From assembly GCA_949128115.1 (NCBI GenBank), contig OX421967.1, positions 62,074,855 to 62,138,854 of the forward strand: a stretch of DNA of 64,000 bases. The letters are read 5' to 3'. Position numbers and translations under genes: made by a program. Origin of the DNA: Anaspis maculata. Lineage: Eukaryota > Arthropoda > Insecta > Coleoptera > Scraptiidae. Below, one piece after another: positions 58,901 through 64,000 of the stretch; positions within the stretch are counted from its first letter, which is position 1; every line of letters starts with the position of its first letter. The notes under the pieces were generated by a model, which made no database searches, had not been told where the DNA came from, and saw nothing but the letters and a program-made list of their open reading frames with translations.

Positions 58901-61900
58901 TCCATCGTGATCAAAAAATTGTTGGCCACAATATGACGAAAGATTCACGTCGATACGTCCACTAATAAGGGAGATAGACTTATTTTGTGTCAAACGCTAT
59001 AACTCACGAACGGGCGGAGTTATCACACAACTTCAAACTCCATCGTGATCAAAAAATTGTTGGCCACAATATGACGAAAGATTCACGTCGATACGTCCAC
59101 TAATAAGGGAGATAGGCTGAATTTGTGTCAAACGCTATTACTCACGAACGGGCGGAGTTATCACACAACTTCAAACTTCATCGTGATCAAAACATTATTG
59201 GCCACAATATAACAAAAATTTCACGTCAATACGTCCACTAATAAGGGAGATAGGCTCAATTTGTGTCAAACGCTATAACTCACGAACGGGCGGAGTTATC
59301 ACACAACTTCAAACTCCATCGTGATCAAAGAATTGTTGGCCACAATACCACAAAAGATTCACGTCGATACGTTCACTAATAAGGGAGATAGGCTTATTTT
59401 GTGTCAAACGCTATAACTCACGAACGGGCGGAGTTATCACACAACTTCAAACTCCATCGTGATCAAAAAATTGTTGGCCACAATATGACGAAAGATTCAC
59501 GTTGATACGTCCACTAATAAGGGAGATAGGCTAAATTTGTGTCAAACGCTATTACTCACGAACGGGCGGAGTTATCACACAACTTCAAACTTCATCGTGA
59601 TCAAAACATTGTTGGCCACAATATAACAAAAAATTCACGTCAATACGTCCACCAATAAGGGAGATAGACTTATTTTGTGTCAAACGCTATAACTCACGAA
59701 CGGGCGGAGTTATCACACAACTTCAAATTTCATCGTGATCAAAAAATTGTTGGCCACAATATGACGAAAGATTCACGTCGATACGTCCACTAATAAGGGA
59801 GATAGACTTGATTTGTGTCAAACGCTATTACTCACGAACGGGCGGAGTTATCACACAACTTCAAACTCCATCGTGATCAAAAAATTGTTGGCCACAATAT
59901 GACGAAAGATTCACGTCGATACGTCCACTAATAAGAGAGATAGGCTTAATTTGTGTCAAACGCTATAACTCACGAACGGGCGGAGTTATCACACAACTTC
60001 AAACTCCATCGTGATCAAAAAATGGTTGGCCACAATATGACGAAAGATTCACGTCGATACGTCCACTAATGAGGGAGATAGACTTATTTTGTGTCAAACG
60101 CTATAACTCACGAACGAGCGGAGTTATCACACAACTTCAAACTCCATCGTGATCAAAAAATTGTTGGCCACAATATGACGGAAGATTCACGTCGATACGT
60201 CCACTAATAAGGGAGATAGGCTCAATTTGTGTCAAACGCTATAACTCACGAACGGGCGGAGTTATCACACAACTTCAAACTCCATCGTGATCAAAGAATT
60301 GTTGGCCACAATACCACAAAAGATTCACGTCGATACGTTCACTAATAAGGGAGATAGGCTTATTTTGTGTCAAACGCTATAACTCACGAACGGGCGGAGT
60401 TATCACACAACTTCAAACTCCATCGTGATCAAAAAATTGTTGGCCACAATATGACGAAAGATTCACGTCGATACGTCCACTAATAAGGGAGATAGACTTA
60501 TTTTGTGTCAAACGCTATAACTCACGAACGGGCGGAGTTATCACACAACTTCAAACTCCATCGTGATCAAAAAATTGTTGGCCACAATATGACGGAAGAT
60601 TCACGTCGATACGTCCACTAATAAGTGAGATAGACTTGATTTGTGTCAAACGCTATAACTCACGAACGGGCGGAGTTATCACACAACTTCAAACTCCATC
60701 GTGATCAAAAAATTGTTGGCCACAATATGACGGAAGATTCACGTCGAAACGTCCACTAATGAGGGAGATAGGCTCAATTTGTGTCAAACGCTATAACTCA
60801 CGAACAGGCGGAGTTATCACACAACTAAAAACTCCATCGTGATCAAAGAATTGTTGGCCACAATACCACAAAAGATTCACGTCGATACGTCCACTAATAA
60901 GGGAGATAGACTTATTTTGTGTCAAACGCTATTACTCACGAACGGGCGGAGTTATCACACAACTTCAAACTTCATCGTGATCAAAACATTGTTGGCCACA
61001 ATATAACAAAAAATTCACGTCAATACGTTCACTAATAAGGGAGATAGGCTCAATTTGTGTCAAACGCTATAACTCACGAACGAGCGGAGTTATCACACAA
61101 CTTCAAACTCCATCGTGATCAAAAAATTGTTGGCCACAATATGACGAAAGATTCACGTCAATACGTCCACTAATAGAGGAGATAGGCTCAATTTGTGTCA
61201 AACGCTATTACTCACGAACGGGCGGAGTTATCACACAACTTCAAACTCCATCGTGATCAAAAAATTGTTGGCCACAATATGACGAAAGATTCACGTCGAT
61301 ACGTCCACTAATAAGGGAGATAGGCCTCATTTGTGTCAAACGCTATTACTCACGAACGGGCAGAGTTATCACACAACTTCAAACTCCATTGTGATCAAAA
61401 AATTGTTGGCCACAATATAACAAAAGATTCACGTCGATACGTCCACTAATAAGGGAGATAGGCTAAATTTGTGTCAAACGCTATAACTCACGAACGGGCG
61501 GAGTTATCACACAACTTCAAACTCCATCGTGATCAACAAATTGTTGGCCACAATATGACGAAAGATTCACGTCGATACGTCCACTAATAAGGGAGATAGA
61601 CTTATTTTGTGTCAAACGCTATAACTCACGATCGGGCGGAGTTATCAAACAACTTCAAACTCCATCGTGATCAAAAAATTGTTGGCCACAATATGACGAA
61701 AGATTCACGTCGATACGTCCACTAATAAGGGAGATAGACTTATTTTGTGTCAAACGCTATAACTCACGAACGGGCGGAGTTATCACACAACTTCAAACTC
61801 CATCGTGATCAAAAAATTGTTGGCCACAATATGACGAAAGATTCACGTCGATACGTCCACTAATAAGGGAGATAGACTTATTTTGTGTCAAACGCTATAA

Positions 61901-62600
61901 CTCACGAACGGGCGGAGTTATCACACAACTTCAAACTCCATCGTGATCAAAAAATTGTTGGCCACAATATGACGAGAGATTCACGTCGATACGTCCACTA
62001 ATAAGGGAGATAGGCTAAATTTGTGTCAAACGCTATAACTCACGAACGGGCGGAGTTATCACACAACTTCAAACTCCATTGTGATCAAAAAATTGTTGGC
62101 CACAATATAACAAAAGATTCACGTCGATACGTCCACTAATAAGGGAGATAGGCTAAATTTGTGTCAAACGCTATTACTCACGAACGGGCGGAGTTATCAC
62201 ACAACTTCAAACTCCATCGTGATCAACAAATTGTTGGCCACAATATGACGAAAAATTCACGTCGATACGTCCACTAATACGGGAGATAGGCTTAATTTGT
62301 GTCAAACGCTATAACTCACGAACGGGCGGAGTTATCACACAACTAAAAACTCCATCGTGATCAAAGAATTGTTGGCCACAATACCACAAAAGATTCACGT
62401 CGATACGTTCACTAATAAGGGAGATAGGCTTATTTTGTGTCAAACGCTATAACTCACGAACGGGCGGAGTTATCACACAACTTCAAACTCCATCGTGATC
62501 AAAAAATTGTTGGCCACAATATGACGGAAGATTCACGTCGAAACGTCCACTAATGAGGGAGATAGGCTCAATTTGTGTCAAACGCTATAACTCACGAACA
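50000..62600. repeat. 42-monomer (5796-bp) tandem duplication, with a partial third copy
   Basis: Landmarks repeat at exactly 5796 bp: CTAAGAAGG at 50545 and 56341, CGTAAG at 51899 and 57695, TCACCCAACT at 51571 and 57367, CACCAATAAG at 52333/58129 and 53851/59647, AAGTGAG at 54827 and 60623. A third, incomplete copy follows to about 62.6 kb at a 41-monomer offset (56681 to 62339), because a single-monomer duplication sits near 55.6 kb. The first part also matches 38.3-41.55 kb at 11868 bp (86 monomers). Confidence 0.88.
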
Positions 62601-64000
62601 GGCGGAGTTATCACACAACTTCAAACTCCATCGTGATCAAAGAATTGTTGGCCACAATATGACGAAAGATTCACGTCGATACGTCCACTAATAAGGGAGA
62701 TAGACTTGATTTGTGTCAAACGCTATTACTCACGAACGGGCGGAGTTATCACACAACTTCAAACTCCATCGTGATCAAAAAATTGTTGGCCACAATATGA
62801 CGAAAGATTCACGTCGATACGTCCACTAATAAGAGAGATAGGCTTAATTTGTGTCAAACGCTATAACTCACGAACGGGCGGAGTTATCACACAACTTCAA
62901 ACTCCATCGTGATCAAAAAATTGTTGGCCACAATATGACGAAAGATTCACGTCGATACGTCCACTAATAAGAGAGATAGGCTTAATTTGTGTCAAACGCT
63001 ATAACTCACGAACGGGCGGAGTTATCACACAACTTCAAACTCCATCGTGATCAAAAAATTGTTGGCCACAATATGACGAAAGATTCACGTCGATACGTCC
63101 ACTAATGAGGGAGATAGACTTATTTTGTGTCAAACGCTATAACTCACGAACGAGCGGAGTTATCACACAACTTCAAACTCCATCGTGATCAAAAAATTGT
63201 TGGCCACAATATGACGGAAGATTCACGTCGATACGTCCACTAATAAGGGAGATAGGCTCAATTTGTGTCAAACGCTATAACTCACAAACGGGCGGAGTTA
63301 TCACATAACTTCAAACTCCATCGTGATAAAAAAATTGTTGGCCACAATATGACGGAAGATTCACGTCGATACGTCCACTAATAAGGGAGATAGGCTTAAT
63401 TTGTGTCAAACGCTATAACTCACGAACGGGCGGAGTTATCACACAACTTCAAACTCCATCGTGATCAAAGAATTGTTGGCCACAATACCACAAAAGATTC
63501 ACGTCGATACGTTCACTAATAAGGGAGATAGGCTTATTTTGTGTCAAACGCTATAACTCACGAACGGGCGGAGTTATCACACAACTTCAAACTCCATCGT
63601 GATCAAAAAATTGTTGGCCACAATATGACGAAAGATTCACGTCGATACGTCCACTAATAAGGGAGATAGACTTATTTTGTGTCAAACGCTATAACTCACG
63701 AACGGGCGGAGTTATCACACAACTTGAAACTCCATCGTGATCAAAAAATTGTTGGCCACAATATGACGGAAGATTCACGTCGATACGTCCACTAATAAGG
63801 GAGATAGACTTGATTTGTGTCAAACGCTATAACTCACGAACGGGCGGAGTTATCACACAACTTCAAACTCCATCGTGATCAAAAAATTGTTGGCCACAAT
63901 ATGACGAAAGATTCACGTCAATACGTCAACTAATAAGGGAGATAGGCTTAATTTGTGTCAAACGCTATTACTCACGAACGGGCGGAGTTATCACACAACT

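Larger units (their letters stand above)
28300..64000. repeat. 138-bp satellite DNA array (about 258 monomers, open to the right)
   Basis: The anchor GTGTCAAACGC begins at 28346, 28481, 28619, 28757, 28895, 29033 and continues at 138-bp steps to 63955. The first step is 135 bp (edge monomer lacking bases near GATTCAC), one is 137 bp (one A lost near 29375) and one is 147 bp (9-bp duplication CAAACGCTA at about 31660). After that, every landmark checked keeps register over 233 monomers. Each monomer carries a dyad ATAACTC-N11-GAGTTAT and a near-palindrome ATTGT-TGGCC-ACAAT. Four main variants follow CAATA: TGACG, TAAC, CCAC and CAAC. All frames contain stops, so it is non-coding. The leftmost unit is the most diverged, as at satellite edges generally. 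Confidence 0.98.

Noticed and set aside
28300..64000. Coding potential of the satellite (138 is divisible by 3)
   Set aside because: Stop codons recur in all frames (for example TAATAAG and GATAG), so no long frame exists.
28300..64000. CRISPR-like array
   Set aside because: There are no unique spacers; the whole 138 bp is the repeat. The setting is eukaryotic.

Overview
The window looks like nuclear DNA of an arthropod, most likely an insect. It is AT-rich and gene-poor, with short candidate introns, AATAAA poly(A) signals and TATA/TCAGT-type promoters. It carries remains of many eukaryotic transposon classes and a large satellite array. Nothing fixes the species. Frequent TACCTAC/GTAGGTA runs occur in several insect groups and are not diagnostic.

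Left part (1-12 kb). A 32-bp minisatellite (about 165-500) is followed by a 59-bp tandem array (about 1050-2035) whose every unit carries a perfect TGACGTCA (CRE-type) palindrome, 18 copies in all. It lies just upstream of an uninterrupted 455-codon gene (2496-3863) encoding a Psq-type plus CENP-B/Tc5-type DNA-binding protein without a DDE nuclease domain. From 4 to 12 kb the DNA is mostly non-coding: a possible promoter at 5.74 kb, a non-autonomous hAT element with exact 8-bp target duplications (7952-8464), several dispersed or duplicated modules, and two copies of a small hairpin-bearing TA-flanked element (11.5-12.0 kb).

Middle part (12-26.5 kb). This is a transposon graveyard with one likely host-type gene, a C2H2 zinc-finger protein with eleven tandem 31-residue fingers (15556-17145). 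Around it are a decayed Ty3/gypsy fragment, a TA-flanked TIR element, a mariner-like transposase tail, a LINE fragment with an RNase H domain, and a second hAT element with a perfect 14-bp TIR, an 8-bp target duplication and many subterminal repeats. A 3.47-kb Tc1-like element (22758-26227) has TIRs of roughly 845 bp and an intact DD34E transposase. It sits in a TA inside a PHD-finger/coiled-coil reading frame; dropping the element and one TA makes that frame continuous.

Right part (26.6-64 kb). Two copies of one core promoter (TATATAAG, with CAGT exactly 30 bp downstream) lie 990 bp apart. The second is followed by an exact histone-mRNA-type stem-loop, a cluster of hairpins and a consensus splice donor. 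From about 28.3 kb to the window end there is one uninterrupted 138-bp satellite array of about 258 monomers. It has almost no length variation and nested segmental duplications of 7, 9, 16, 26, 37, 42 and 86 monomers. The array continues past the right edge.

No rRNA, tRNA, CRISPR array or prokaryotic operon was seen. The strongest leads are the CRE-repeat array beside a transposase-derived DNA-binding gene, the multi-scale satellite, and the intact long-TIR Tc1 element caught inside another ORF.
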